Notes: generated by a model from the sequence alone, not told the origin. A DNA stretch of 64,000 nt from JAEDES01 sp045649455 (GCA_045649455.1 JAZRPV010000058.1:1-64000); one strand, 5' to 3'. Counted from the first letter of the stretch, positions 1 to 8,577 are shown. Program-made: numbers and translations.

Positions 1-662
1 GTATTTAATTCTTTTGTACTTAGTAAATATTTTTCTTTTTGAACAATTCTTCCACGACGTTCAAGAGTATATGGTAGACGACAACTTCCTACGCATTCTC
101 CTCTATTACCACTACGTGAACCTAACATACAACTCATTAAACATTCTCCTGAGTATGAGATACATAAAGCTCCATGAATAAATACTTCTTTTTCTATTGG
201 TGTTTTAATTTGTTCTATTTCTTTAAGAGTCATTTCTCTTGAAAAGACAATTCTTTTTACACCAATACTATGATAAAATTCTGCAGTATCACGTGAAGAT
301 GTATTTGCTTGAGTTGAAGCGTGAATTTCTAGTTCTGGATATTTTTCTCTTACTAAGCAAATCATACCAAAGTCTTGCATGATAAGAGCATCTACTCCAC
401 TCTTATATAAGAACTCTATTTGTCCTAGGAAGTATGGAACTTCTTCATCCTTTACTAGTGTATTCATTGTTACATATAATTTAACTCCATATAGATGACA
501 AATTTTTACGGCTTGTTGTATTTCATTGTTATCAAAATTTTTGGCAAATTTTCTAGCACCAAAGTTTTTGCAACCAATGTATACAGCATCTGCTCCATTT
601 GCTACAGCTTGTGTTAAACATTGCATATCTCCTGCTGGTACTAATAATTCATGTTTTACCAT
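1..662 (-). CDS. U32 family peptidase (3' end outside window)
   Basis: This is the N-terminal ~220 residues of a U32 family protein; the C-terminal part runs off the left edge. It begins MVKHELLVPAGD, the typical U32 start (ELLxPAG), followed by GADAVYIG. A Cys cluster lies near residues 175-205 (GALCISYSGECLMSC, then NRGECVGSC). In U32 proteins of the RlhA/TrhP kind such cysteines are thought to bind an Fe-S cluster used in RNA base hydroxylation, so an RNA-modifying role is as likely as proteolysis. The start is supported by AGGTGA six to seven bases upstream. It is a separate gene from the U32 pair at 47-49.5 kb. The subfamily cannot be decided from the fragment. Confidence 0.85.
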   Translation of the reverse strand, partial: MVKHELLVPAGDMQCLTQAVANGADAVYIGCKNFGARKFAKNFDNNEIQQAVKICHLYGVKLYVTMNTLVKDEEVPYFLGQIEFLYKSGVDALIMQDFGMICLVREKYPELEIHASTQANTSSRDTAEFYHSIGVKRIVFSREMTLKEIEQIKTPIEKEVFIHGALCISYSGECLMSCMLGSRSGNRGECVGSCRLPYTLERRGRIVQKEKYLLSTKELN

Positions 663-748
663 TTTTTATCACCTCGACTATATATCATTATACCATATTT
701 ATTGTTATTAATAGTATGATTTAAAATATTTTTATTGTTGATAGTAAA

Positions 749-774
749 ATAAAAAAGAAGACTTTTGTCTTCTT
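749..774 (-). terminator. Rho-independent terminator of rubrerythrin gene
   Basis: Stem AAGAAGAC/GTCTTCTT (755-774) with a TTTT loop is followed on the minus strand by a run of T. It lies directly after the rubrerythrin stop codon and separates that gene from the U32 gene. Confidence 0.85.
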
Positions 775-776
775 AA

Positions 777-1319
777 TTACATATAGTTATCAGCTTTAAC
801 TTCCATGTAAGCTTTTGGATGTGCACATACTGGACATACTTCTAGAGCTTTTTCTCCTTCATATACATGTCCACAGTTGCGGCATACCCAAATTTTATTT
901 CCATCTTTTTTGAATACTCTATCATCTTTAACATTGCTTAATAATGTTAAATATCTTTGTTCATGTTCTTTTTCAATTTTTCCTACTTCTTCGAAAAGGA
1001 ATGCTAAACGAGTGAATCCTTCTTCTCTAGCAGTTTCAGCAAATTCTTTATACATTTCTGTATATTCATAGTTTTCTCCATTTGCTGCATCTAATAAATT
1101 TTCTTCTGTAGATGGGATTTGTCCACCATGTAATTCTTTAAACCATAATTTAGCATGTTCTTTTTCATTTTCAGCTGTTTCTAAGAAGATAGCTGCTAAT
1201 TGTTCATAACCATCTTTTTTAGCTTTGCTTGCGTAATAAGTATATTTGTTACGAGCTTGACTTTCTCCTGCAAATGCAGTCATTAAGTTTTGTTCTGTTT
1301 TACTTCCTTTTAATTCCAT
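777..1319 (-). CDS. rbr: Rubrerythrin
   Basis: Non-haem di-iron peroxidase that reduces hydrogen peroxide in the cytoplasm of anaerobes. The 180 residues have the classic layout: an N-terminal ferritin-like four-helix domain (about 1-140) with metal-binding ExxH motifs (ENEKEH near 50-55, EKIEKEH-type near 115-120), and a C-terminal rubredoxin-like domain with two CxxC pairs (VCRNCG and CPVCAH) for a single iron. Length is normal for the family. AAAGGAAAGAGG precedes the start, and TATAAT at 1357-1362 (minus strand) could be its -10. It sits directly downstream of a PerR-like regulator in the same orientation, consistent with peroxide-stress control, although no clear PerR box was found in the 68-base gap before it. 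Confidence 0.95.
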   Translation of the reverse strand: MELKGSKTEQNLMTAFAGESQARNKYTYYASKAKKDGYEQLAAIFLETAENEKEHAKLWFKELHGGQIPSTEENLLDAANGENYEYTEMYKEFAETAREEGFTRLAFLFEEVGKIEKEHEQRYLTLLSNVKDDRVFKKDGNKIWVCRNCGHVYEGEKALEVCPVCAHPKAYMEVKADNYM

Positions 1320-1387
1320 AAATTATACCTCTTTCCTTTAATTTATTTACAATATTATTATACTATATTTTTTGAATTTTTATATAA

Positions 1388-1771
1388 TTATTTATTACAA
1401 TTTGAACAAGTTCCTTCTAAAAGAATAGTTGCCCTATCAATTGTAATTTTATTTTTCTTTTCAATTGATTCAAAAATATCATTGTAATCATTATCAAATA
1501 TATCAATTATTTTTCCACACTTTTTACAAAGTAAATGATCATGACTAGAAATATCTATATCATAATGATAACTATCATCAGTATTATTAGGTAGTTTTAT
1601 TATTTTACCTTCTTCAACTAATTTATTAACATTTCGATAAATAGTTGCTTGACCAATACTTGGATATTTTTCTTTAGCTAATTCATATATTTCGTGTATA
1701 GTAGGATGAATTCTATTAGCTTGTAAAATATCTAAAATTATTTCTTTTTGTTTTGTATTTCTACTAGTCAT
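1388..1771 (-). CDS. perR: Fur-family regulator, PerR-like
   Basis: Metal-dependent winged-helix repressor of 127 residues. The start at 1771 (MTSRNTKQ) is preferred over upstream in-frame ATGs because AAGGAG lies six bases before it. The N-terminal DNA-binding domain (1-80) contains the family pattern HPTIHEIYELAKEKYP followed by GQATIYRNVNKL. The C-terminal dimerisation domain has a His/Asp-rich metal site (YHYDIDISSHDH) and two CxxC pairs (CKKCG and CSNCN) for structural zinc. The Asp in the DIDISSHDH stretch matches the PerR-type regulatory site better than Fur. A perfect 7-1-7 palindrome lies between its -10 and the ribosome site, implying autoregulation. The adjacent rubrerythrin gene is the obvious target. 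Confidence 0.88.
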   Translation of the reverse strand: MTSRNTKQKEIILDILQANRIHPTIHEIYELAKEKYPSIGQATIYRNVNKLVEEGKIIKLPNNTDDSYHYDIDISSHDHLLCKKCGKIIDIFDNDYNDIFESIEKKNKITIDRATILLEGTCSNCNK

Positions 1772-1785
1772 AATAATCTCCTTAT

Positions 1786-1800
1786 TGATAATCATTATCA
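1786..1800. promoter_or_regulatory. Fur/PerR-type 7-1-7 operator
   Basis: TGATAATCATTATCA is a perfect 7-1-7 inverted repeat matching the Fur/PerR/Zur operator class. It lies two bases downstream of the perR -10 hexamer and just upstream of the perR ribosome site, where a bound repressor would block transcription. Confidence 0.85.
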
Positions 1801-1802
1801 TT

Positions 1803-1830
1803 ATTATATCATATCATTTGATGTTGTCAA
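1803..1830 (-). promoter_or_regulatory. perR promoter
   Basis: Minus-strand TTGACA (1825-1830), 16 bases, TATAAT (1803-1808). Both hexamers are perfect. The 7-1-7 operator covers the start-site region. Confidence 0.85.
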
Positions 1831-1867
1831 TTATTTTTTTTATGAATAAATTATTATAGGTGATTAT

Positions 1868-2077
1868 ATGAAGAGACATCCTTTCTTTTGTAGATGTAAC
1901 TATTGTAAACAAAAAAGAAGAAGTAGTATCTTCTATCTAGGATTTATTTTGATGTTTTTGATTGTTATTTTTTATCAACTAATCCTTCTTGTCTTTATAA
2001 CTACTAGACTTAATGCAATTATTTTATTATTAGAATTTATTTTTATTTGGGGATTAATCTTCTTTATTGTATTTTGA
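1868..2077 (+). CDS. Small Cys-motif membrane protein
   Basis: A 69-residue protein that I do not recognise. It begins MKRHPFFCRCNYCKQKRR, a positively charged segment with three clustered cysteines (CxCxxC), followed by two hydrophobic segments (about 22-46 and 48-69). This suggests a small membrane protein with a cytoplasmic metal-binding or thiol tip. Support for it being real: AGGTGAT lies upstream of the ATG, and TTGTCA (1824-1829) is 17 bases from TAAATT (1847-1852). It is one of only three plus-strand genes and converges on the next minus-strand gene, overlapping its end by 24 bases. Confidence 0.55.
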   Translation: MKRHPFFCRCNYCKQKRRSSIFYLGFILMFLIVIFYQLILLVFITTRLNAIILLLEFIFIWGLIFFIVF

Positions 2078-2875
2078 GATAAATTCAGTTGTTTTTGTTA
2101 CATAGTCTATTAAATATTTTGTATTAATTGTATTTGTTATTTCTTGATTATTAAAAGTTATTTTTTCAATTAGTGTTAGTTTTGATAGTAGTAGTAATAA
2201 CTCTGGTTTATTTAATTTATATTTAGAATTATATAATTCAAATAATGGAGAGAATTCTAGTGATTTATATTCATTTTGATATAAGTTTATAAAGTCATAA
2301 ATAACTAAATCTTTTTTATAATTGTCCCATGATGTTAGATAGTAATTATTTTCTTCTTGTTTTAATATTTTTGTACGTAGATTTTGATGAAGAAGAGCTT
2401 TTCTACAAGTCTTTTCTTCTTTTATTGTGTTGTACCATCTATCTATTAAGTTTTCTCCAATGTTTAGTAGTTTGTAAATTTTAGATATGTTTCTAATGAG
2501 TAAATATTCTGATGGTGAGAAGTATAATTTCATTTCTATTTTATCTTGAAGAGAATAATAATAGTCTTTTAATCTATATATTTCTTCTTTGGTATCTTCA
2601 TATATTTCTTTTATTTCATTTTGAGATATTGGTTCATATGTTGTTGTTTTAGTATGAAGATTAGTTAATATATAAATTAAATCGATGGCTTTATCTTCTT
2701 TAGAAATATTATCATCAATATATCTATATGTTTCTGTTTTAGTTGTTTCTTCTAATGGTTCTAAATAATTAGTAAAGTTTCTACTTGATAAATAATTATA
2801 TAATTCTTGTTTTTGTCTTACTTTAATTTTCTTTTGATACTTAAGATTATTATTTATTATTATTCTATTTGTCAT
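2054..2875 (-). CDS. YsxE/CotS-like degenerate kinase-fold protein
   Basis: A 273-residue protein with weak resemblance to the C-terminal half of the CotS/YsxE family, which has an aminoglycoside-phosphotransferase-like fold. The stretch LLHQNLRTKIL, then YYLTSWDNYKKDLVIYDF, occupies the place of the kinase HGDxxxxNhL and hDFdxA motifs, but the catalytic Asp of HGD is missing, so it is probably not an active kinase. Its start overlaps the end of the SpoVID-like gene by 11 bases, so the pair is translated from one transcript. In B. subtilis spoVID and ysxE are also neighbours, and this context is the strongest argument for the assignment. The family call is an inference. Confidence 0.5.
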   Translation of the reverse strand: MTNRIIINNNLKYQKKIKVRQKQELYNYLSSRNFTNYLEPLEETTKTETYRYIDDNISKEDKAIDLIYILTNLHTKTTTYEPISQNEIKEIYEDTKEEIYRLKDYYYSLQDKIEMKLYFSPSEYLLIRNISKIYKLLNIGENLIDRWYNTIKEEKTCRKALLHQNLRTKILKQEENNYYLTSWDNYKKDLVIYDFINLYQNEYKSLEFSPLFELYNSKYKLNKPELLLLLSKLTLIEKITFNNQEITNTINTKYLIDYVTKTTEFISKYNKED

Positions 2876-3548
2876 TTACTGGGATTATTATTTTACTTCC
2901 TTCAGTTATATTAGATAAATCATTATACTCTTCTAGTTCTTCTTTGGTAATTTTATATTTATCTAGGACAGTTTGAATTGTTTCATCTTGTCTAATTATA
3001 TAGATGCTATAAGTAGTGAAGGTATCTTCATCATCTTTTAGGTTTGAAAATAGTGATTGTTCTTCTTCAAATTCTTCTCTTAATTCTTCTACTGGTGGTT
3101 CAGTTTTTTCTTCTTTTTCTTTTTGATGTGGTATTTCTATTTCTTTATTTATGTCTCCATCACATTCTCTGATTTCTTCTATTTGTCTTTCTACTTCTTC
3201 TAGAGGTGGTTCTTCTATTAAGATTTCTTCTAGACCTTCTACTAAGACATCAATATGACAAACTAAGTTTTCTTCATCCTCAATTTCATAAAAGAAATCA
3301 TCTATTGTTATTTTTCCAGTTGTTACATCAATATTTTCTGTTAACATGATTTCTGTTGGTACTTTAAAATTAAAATTATCTTCTATACATGAAGCTTCTG
3401 TTAATTTATATGTTCCAGAAATTAGAAAGGCTCCTTCAATTAAAGTTGGAGATTTAAATGCTAAGGTATGTTCTAATGAGATAGATGTAATTTCACCTAC
3501 CATAGATGGAAATTCTAATTTCTTTTCAAATGATATTATTTTTTTCAT
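2865..3548 (-). CDS. SpoVID-like protein with C-terminal LysM domain
   Basis: A 227-residue protein. Residues 1-110 resemble the N-terminal domain of the spore-coat morphogen SpoVID: SISLEHTLAF, then a conserved GxFxISGTYKLT pattern, F+VPTEIML, then F.YEIEDEENLVCHIDVLVEGLEE. A long acidic Glu-rich linker (about 110-175) leads to a LysM domain (about 178-227, YSIYIIRQDETIQTVLDKY to GSKIIIPV). Bacillus SpoVID has the same order but is more than twice as long. It ties the coat to the spore surface and recruits SafA. Here the gene is followed by a YsxE-like gene, as in Bacillus. Whether this organism sporulates is not shown; no other sporulation-specific gene apart from SpoIID-type domains is present in the window. 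Confidence 0.7.
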   Translation of the reverse strand: MKKIISFEKKLEFPSMVGEITSISLEHTLAFKSPTLIEGAFLISGTYKLTEASCIEDNFNFKVPTEIMLTENIDVTTGKITIDDFFYEIEDEENLVCHIDVLVEGLEEILIEEPPLEEVERQIEEIRECDGDINKEIEIPHQKEKEEKTEPPVEELREEFEEEQSLFSNLKDDEDTFTTYSIYIIRQDETIQTVLDKYKITKEELEEYNDLSNITEGSKIIIPVNDK

Positions 3549-3572
3549 AAATATCCTCCTAGATAATTGTAT

Positions 3573-3602
3573 GAAAAAAAAGAATCATTATGATTGATTC
3601 TT
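3573..3602 (-). terminator. Terminator after the lon-218 aa pair
   Basis: Stem AAGAATCA/TGATTCTT (3580-3602) followed on the minus strand by eight T. It overlaps the 3' end of the 218-residue gene and separates it from the SpoVID-like gene. Confidence 0.8.
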
Positions 3603-4244
3603 TTGTTCTTCTATTAATCCTAAAGTAAATTTAGCACCTTTTTTAAGTTTTAATTTTGTTAATTGAAAGGCATTTTCTTTTTCTATTTGCTTACATCTTT
3701 CTCTTGCAGTTTGATACATTTCTGGTGTCATTATATCTAGGTCAACTGCAATAAAGAATGTTACTGCTCCTAGAAATGAAACATCATCTACTAATGAGGT
3801 ATCATTTGCTTTTAATCCTACATAAGTATCATAATCTTTAGATATTGTAGTGACAAAGTCTTCTAATGTATCAAATTCTAATAACCTGATATCTTCGTGC
3901 ATACAGATATATTCATCTATTACAGCATTTTCTCTTTCGTTGGTCATTGTACTTAGACCATTTAGTTGACCAATAATTTCATTAGATTGTTTATTTAGAT
4001 TTGGATCTCTATATATAAATCTAAAATGATTAACCATATCATATACTTTATCTTTAATAGAGTCATCTAATAGATAGATTACACATTCATTTTCTAGTAC
4101 TCTTAATGTTTGTTCTAGAAACAAAGCATATTCTTCTTGTGATGAATATCTTTTTCTTAATTCATCTTTAGATAGAGTTATAACATTCTTTTTATATTCT
4201 AATAATTGGATAAATTCTTCTTTACTATAATCCAAGTACTCCAC
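3588..4244 (-). CDS. Conserved-looking hypothetical protein downstream of lon
   Basis: A 218-residue soluble protein with no signal peptide and no motif that I recognise. It is rich in Glu, Asp, Leu and Ile and looks largely helical, with a central acidic region (about 110-150) and a basic C-terminal tail (KLKLKKGAKF). Its start lies 20 bases inside the end of lon, so it is very probably co-translated with lon, and the shared transcript ends at the hairpin just after it. This suggests a role tied to the Lon protease, for example as adaptor or substrate-delivery factor, but that is only inferred from position. Confidence 0.75.
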   Translation of the reverse strand: MEYLDYSKEEFIQLLEYKKNVITLSKDELRKRYSSQEEYALFLEQTLRVLENECVIYLLDDSIKDKVYDMVNHFRFIYRDPNLNKQSNEIIGQLNGLSTMTNERENAVIDEYICMHEDIRLLEFDTLEDFVTTISKDYDTYVGLKANDTSLVDDVSFLGAVTFFIAVDLDIMTPEMYQTARERCKQIEKENAFQLTKLKLKKGAKFTLGLIEEQKNQS

Positions 4245-6546
4245 CTACTTTAAATATTTTTTTGTATAACTCACTATAATTTTTTACATAGATGAATTTT
4301 GTATCTTTTTTAATTTCATCTGGTATTTCAGCTACATCTTTTTCATTTTCTACTGGTAAGAATACTTTTCTTATTCCTGCACGATGAGCACCTATTACTT
4401 TTTCTTTTAATCCACCTATTGGTAAAATTCTACCTCTTAGTGTTATTTCTCCTGTCATAGCAATTGTTTTATCGACAGCTTTATTTGTTAATAGACTTAT
4501 TAATGCAGTTGTAATTGTTATTCCAGCAGATGGTCCATCTTTATTTACCGCACCTTCTGGTACGTGAATATGAATATCATTTTCAGTAAATAATTTTTCA
4601 TCTATATTAAATTTTTTCATATTAGATTTTATATAGCTTAATGCAATATGACAAGACTCTTGCATTACATCTCCTAAGGAACCAGTTAATATTAATTCTC
4701 CTTTTCCTTTGAACGATGTTGCTTCTATTGGAAGAACGTCTCCACCGAAAACTGTGTAGGCCATTCCGTTTACAACTCCAACTTCTTCTTTCTTATGGTT
4801 CTTTGTAGATGGATATTTTTCTTTTCCAAGTAGTTCTTCTACTTTTTGTTCATCTACATGATAGAATGATAAATCTTGTTCTAATAAAATCTTTTTAACT
4901 ATTTTTCTAAAGATAGTAGCGATTGAACGTTCTAAGTCTCTTACTCCCGCTTCTTTTGTATAGTTATTAATTATTAATTTAATTGCTTCATCTGTTATAT
5001 CTACTTGTAATGAAGTTAGTCCATGCTCTTCTAATTCTTTTGGAATTAAGTGATTTTTGGCAATATCTAATTTTTCATATTCTGTATAACTAGATAAATT
5101 TATTATTTCTAATCTATCTCTTAATTCGTATGGGATTTGTTCTATGTAGTTTGCTGTTGCGATGAATAATACTTTTGACAAGTCAAAATCTTCTTCTATA
5201 TAGTGATCTGAGAACTTATTATTTTGTTCTGGATCTAGCACTTCTAATAAACTACTTGCAGGGTCTCCTTTTATATCTTTAGTCATTTTATCTATTTCAT
5301 CAATTATAAAGACTGGGTTTGTTGTTCCGGCTTTTCTAATACCTTGAATAATACGACCTGGATTTGCTCCGATATATGTTCTTCTGTGTCCAATTATTTC
5401 GGCTTCATCATTTATTCCACCAACACTAATTTTGGCAGTTTTTCTATTTAAACTTTTTGCAATACTAATTGCTAGAGATGTTTTACCTACTCCAGGTGGT
5501 CCAACTAAACATAAAATTGGACTACGTAGATTATTTGTATTTTGTTTTACTGCTAAATACTCTAAGATACGTTCTTTTACTTCATCTAAAGCATAATGAG
5601 ATGAATCTAAGATACTTTTTACTTTCTTTAAATCTGTTGTATCTTTTGTGTAGTTATTCCATGGAAGATTTAACATCCAATCTAAGTATTCTCTAATCAT
5701 TCCTAATTCTGGTGAATTAGAGTTTGCTGCTTCATAACGAGATAATTCTCTTTTTATTTTTTCAGTTACTTTAGGAGAACATTTTAATTTAGATAATTTT
5801 TTATTAAAATTAATTACTTCTTCATCTTTAGAATTAGCTTCTCCTAATTCTTTTTGCATTGCTTTGATTTTTTCTCTTAGGAAATATTCCTTTTGTGTTT
5901 GATTTAATTCTTTATCTACTTCTCTTTCTATTTTTTGTTCTAGTTCAATAAATTTTAAATCTTGAGTCATATCTTCAATTAGATGTTTACATCTTTCGAT
6001 AGGATCAACTGTTGTTATATATTTTTTCTTTCTCTTATAATCAATATTTAAGAAAGATGCGATTAAGTCACATAAATCATTTAAATTATCTACTTTATTT
6101 AATTGTGTAATAATTGCATTTCCCATGTATGGTACTTTATCAATATATTGTTCTAATGATTTTATTAAAATATTATAGTAGTCGTCTTCTTCTTGTTTTT
6201 TAGCATGATGTATTTCATTATAATTAGCATAGAAGAAATGTTCATCGCTATTGTAATTTGTAACTTCTACTCTTTCTAAACCTTCAATAACAATTCTTGT
6301 TTTTCCATTAGGAACATTCATTTTTAATTTTAAGCGACCTAAAACTCCATAATTTGGAAGTGCTGTTACATCAAGTTTGGCATCTTCATCAATTGGGTTT
6401 ACTATTAACATTAAATCATTGTCTAATTTTTCAATAATACTTATCATTTGTTTATCAAAAGTATTATCGTATTCAACACGTACTTCATTATTGGGGAAGA
6501 TTACCATATCGTTGATTATTAATACTAATAACTTGTCTTGTTGCAT
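4225..6546 (-). CDS. lon: ATP-dependent protease Lon (LonA type)
   Basis: Cytoplasmic AAA+ serine protease that degrades misfolded and regulatory proteins. The 773 residues carry the full LonA layout: N-terminal substrate-binding domain (about 1-200), coiled-coil linker, AAA+ module with Walker A GPPGVGKTS (near 345) and Walker B VFIIDEID (near 415), then the protease domain with catalytic Ser in KDGPSAGIT (near 675) and catalytic Lys in GGLKEKVIGAHRAGI (near 715). Length is normal. Its own promoter is upstream, and a 218-residue gene of unknown function overlaps its end. Confidence 0.97.
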   Translation of the reverse strand: MQQDKLLVLIINDMVIFPNNEVRVEYDNTFDKQMISIIEKLDNDLMLIVNPIDEDAKLDVTALPNYGVLGRLKLKMNVPNGKTRIVIEGLERVEVTNYNSDEHFFYANYNEIHHAKKQEEDDYYNILIKSLEQYIDKVPYMGNAIITQLNKVDNLNDLCDLIASFLNIDYKRKKKYITTVDPIERCKHLIEDMTQDLKFIELEQKIEREVDKELNQTQKEYFLREKIKAMQKELGEANSKDEEVINFNKKLSKLKCSPKVTEKIKRELSRYEAANSNSPELGMIREYLDWMLNLPWNNYTKDTTDLKKVKSILDSSHYALDEVKERILEYLAVKQNTNNLRSPILCLVGPPGVGKTSLAISIAKSLNRKTAKISVGGINDEAEIIGHRRTYIGANPGRIIQGIRKAGTTNPVFIIDEIDKMTKDIKGDPASSLLEVLDPEQNNKFSDHYIEEDFDLSKVLFIATANYIEQIPYELRDRLEIINLSSYTEYEKLDIAKNHLIPKELEEHGLTSLQVDITDEAIKLIINNYTKEAGVRDLERSIATIFRKIVKKILLEQDLSFYHVDEQKVEELLGKEKYPSTKNHKKEEVGVVNGMAYTVFGGDVLPIEATSFKGKGELILTGSLGDVMQESCHIALSYIKSNMKKFNIDEKLFTENDIHIHVPEGAVNKDGPSAGITITTALISLLTNKAVDKTIAMTGEITLRGRILPIGGLKEKVIGAHRAGIRKVFLPVENEKDVAEIPDEIKKDTKFIYVKNYSELYKKIFKVGGVLGL

Positions 6547-6580
6547 GGATATTCCACCTCCAATTTTTTTATATCTTACT

Positions 6581-6608
6581 ATTATAAATGAAATATTATT
6601 TTTTTCAA
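6581..6608 (-). promoter_or_regulatory. lon promoter
   Basis: Minus-strand TTGAAA (6603-6608), 16 bases, TATAAT (6581-6586), about 30 bases before the GGAGGTGG ribosome site of lon. No CtsR- or CIRCE-like operator was seen. Confidence 0.75.
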
Positions 6609-6641
6609 GAAAATAAGGGTAATTTATTCATTTTTTAAAAT

Positions 6642-6665
6642 AAAAAAGAACTCAATTGAGTTCTT
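6642..6665 (-). terminator. Trigger factor terminator
   Basis: Perfect stem AAGAACTCAA/TTGAGTTCTT (6646-6665) followed by a minus-strand T run, immediately after the tig stop codon. Confidence 0.9.
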
Positions 6666-6670
6666 TTAAA

Positions 6671-7975
6671 TTATTTATTTAATTCTTTTAATAATTCGAT
6701 TGTTTTACGAACTTCTAAGTCGTATTGAACCATATCGATTCCACCAAATTGTTTTAAGAATTCTGCTTTATCCATTTGATATTTATTAGCTAATTCTTCA
6801 GCTTCATTTAAAGCTTCTTCTTTAGTTACTTCGATTTTTTCTTCTGTCATGATTTGTTCTAACATTAATCTATATAACACATTGTTGTAAGCTTCTTTTT
6901 CCATTTGAGATCTTAATGCTTCTTCATTAGATTGAGTGAATTGATAATATAAATCTAATGAGATTCCTTGCATTTTCATTTGTTCTTCAAATCTTCCAAC
7001 TAAACGATCAGTTTCTTCATCTACCATAGTTTGTGGAACATCTGCTTCAACGTTCTTAGCTACTGCTTCTAATAATGTATCAACATATTTATTTTCAGCT
7101 TCAGCTTCTTTTTGAGCTTGGATTGATTCTTTAATTTGTGCTTTTAAAGTTTCTTCAGAATTGATTCCTTCCATTCCTAAATCTTCAAAGAATTCTTCAT
7201 CTAATTCTCTAGCAACTTTTTGCTTAATTTCATTAACTTTAACTTTGAATACTACTGGTTGTCCTGCTAAGTCAGCAGCTCCGTATTCTTCTGGGAATGT
7301 TACATTTAAATCTTTTTCTTCTCCTGTAGCCATTCCAATTACTTGTTCTTCAAATCCTGGAATAAATGTATTTGATCCGATTTCTAAAGAGTAATTTTCT
7401 CCTTTTCCACCATCAAATGCAACACCTTCTTTGAATCCTTCAAAATCGATAACAGCGATATCACCATTTTCAACTTTTCCTTCTTCTTTAACTACTAATT
7501 CTGTATATCTTTCTAGTAAGTGTCCTAATTCATGATTTACTTCTTCGTCAGTTACTTCTACTGTTTCAGGTTTGATATTTAATCCTTTATATTTTTTAAC
7601 AACTACTTCTGGTTTAGTTGTAATTGTAAATACAAATTCAACTCCATTTTCATCGATTGATTTAATATCAACTTCTGGTTTTGTAACTGGGATTAATTTA
7701 GAATCAGTTATTGCTTTCATATAAGCAACTTGTACTGACATATCAGCAGCATCTATAAATAATGCTTCTTTTCCAAATTTCTTTTCGAAGATATCTCTAG
7801 GTACTTTACCAGCACGGAATCCATCAACTCTAACTGTTTTTTGTTTTCTAGCAAAAGCTTGATCTAATGCTTTAGTCCAGTCAGCTCCTTCAATTTTTAC
7901 ATTTACTTTATGAACATTTGCTGGTTCTTTTCTAGTTTCTTCAATATTTTCTACTTTTGTTTCTTTTTTTGCCAT
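6671..7975 (-). CDS. tig: Trigger factor
   Basis: Ribosome-bound chaperone and peptidyl-prolyl isomerase acting on nascent chains. The 434 residues contain the ribosome-docking signature GFRAGKVPRDIFEKKFG (about 53-69), an FKBP-type domain (about 158-240, ENGDIAVIDFEGF to FIPGFEEQVIGM) and the C-terminal helical arms. The first 20 residues are a charged extension (KKETKVENIEETRKEP) longer than in most trigger factors. It is transcribed alone, with its own promoter and terminator. ATG is preceded by GGAGG. Confidence 0.96.
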   Translation of the reverse strand: MAKKETKVENIEETRKEPANVHKVNVKIEGADWTKALDQAFARKQKTVRVDGFRAGKVPRDIFEKKFGKEALFIDAADMSVQVAYMKAITDSKLIPVTKPEVDIKSIDENGVEFVFTITTKPEVVVKKYKGLNIKPETVEVTDEEVNHELGHLLERYTELVVKEEGKVENGDIAVIDFEGFKEGVAFDGGKGENYSLEIGSNTFIPGFEEQVIGMATGEEKDLNVTFPEEYGAADLAGQPVVFKVKVNEIKQKVARELDEEFFEDLGMEGINSEETLKAQIKESIQAQKEAEAENKYVDTLLEAVAKNVEADVPQTMVDEETDRLVGRFEEQMKMQGISLDLYYQFTQSNEEALRSQMEKEAYNNVLYRLMLEQIMTEEKIEVTKEEALNEAEELANKYQMDKAEFLKQFGGIDMVQYDLEVRKTIELLKELNK

Positions 7976-7997
7976 ATATATTCCTCCAACGTCTAAT

Positions 7998-8026
7998 ATT
8001 ATACATTATAATTTTTTTTAAGACAA
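7998..8026 (-). promoter_or_regulatory. tig promoter
   Basis: Minus-strand TTGTCT (8021-8026), 17 bases, TATAAT (7998-8003), followed 20 bases later by GGAGG and the tig start. Confidence 0.8.
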
Positions 8027-8040
8027 CCTTTTTAATATTA

Positions 8041-8065
8041 AAAAAAGTCCAATTACTTGGACTTT
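8041..8065 (-). terminator. Terminator of 165-residue gene
   Basis: Stem AAAGTCCAA/TTGGACTTT with loop (8044-8065) and a minus-strand T run, directly after the stop codon. Confidence 0.9.
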
Positions 8066-8067
8066 TA

Positions 8068-8565
8068 CTATTTAACATATTCTTTTGCGTTTTGTTTTTG
8101 TGTTAATGGTAATAATGGATCTCCTTGGATAGCTCGTTTAGCTACTGAATATAAAACATTTCTTCTTTTTGGAATATTATGTTGATCAAATTCATCTATA
8201 ATTTGTTGCCACATTTCTAGAGTTACTTTTTTCTCTACCCCATCGATGATATATCCAATAGTTTCACTTTTAAATTTTTCTATTGTCATTTCTGTATCTA
8301 GAGCTTGGTTTTTACCTAAAAATGTACAAAGAATTCTACGTTCGTTTGGATCCATTTTTTGTTTGAACTTTCTTATATAAGAAAGTAGTTGACCTGGTGC
8401 AAGGTCTGTTAAACAGAAGTAATCAGCAACTGTAAATGGTAGCGTCTTATCTTCTGTTAATGGAATATTTGTATATAAATGTTCCATTACATCTTTTATA
8501 GCTTTTTCATATTTATTACTTAGCATATCTACATGACATTTTTCTACTGTTAAATATGAAATCAT
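8068..8565 (-). CDS. Hypothetical cytoplasmic protein, 165 aa
   Basis: I do not recognise the family. The protein is soluble, without signal peptide or membrane segment, mostly helical by composition, with two Cys (KCHV near residue 9 and YFCLT near 51). It is monocistronic: a near-consensus promoter lies upstream and a terminator follows. The promoter's -10 sits inside an 11-base inverted repeat, which suggests that the gene is individually regulated. The start ATG at 8565 follows AGGGGGATG. Confidence 0.75.
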   Translation of the reverse strand: MISYLTVEKCHVDMLSNKYEKAIKDVMEHLYTNIPLTEDKTLPFTVADYFCLTDLAPGQLLSYIRKFKQKMDPNERRILCTFLGKNQALDTEMTIEKFKSETIGYIIDGVEKKVTLEMWQQIIDEFDQHNIPKRRNVLYSVAKRAIQGDPLLPLTQKQNAKEYVK

Positions 8566-8577
8566 ATTTTCATCCCC

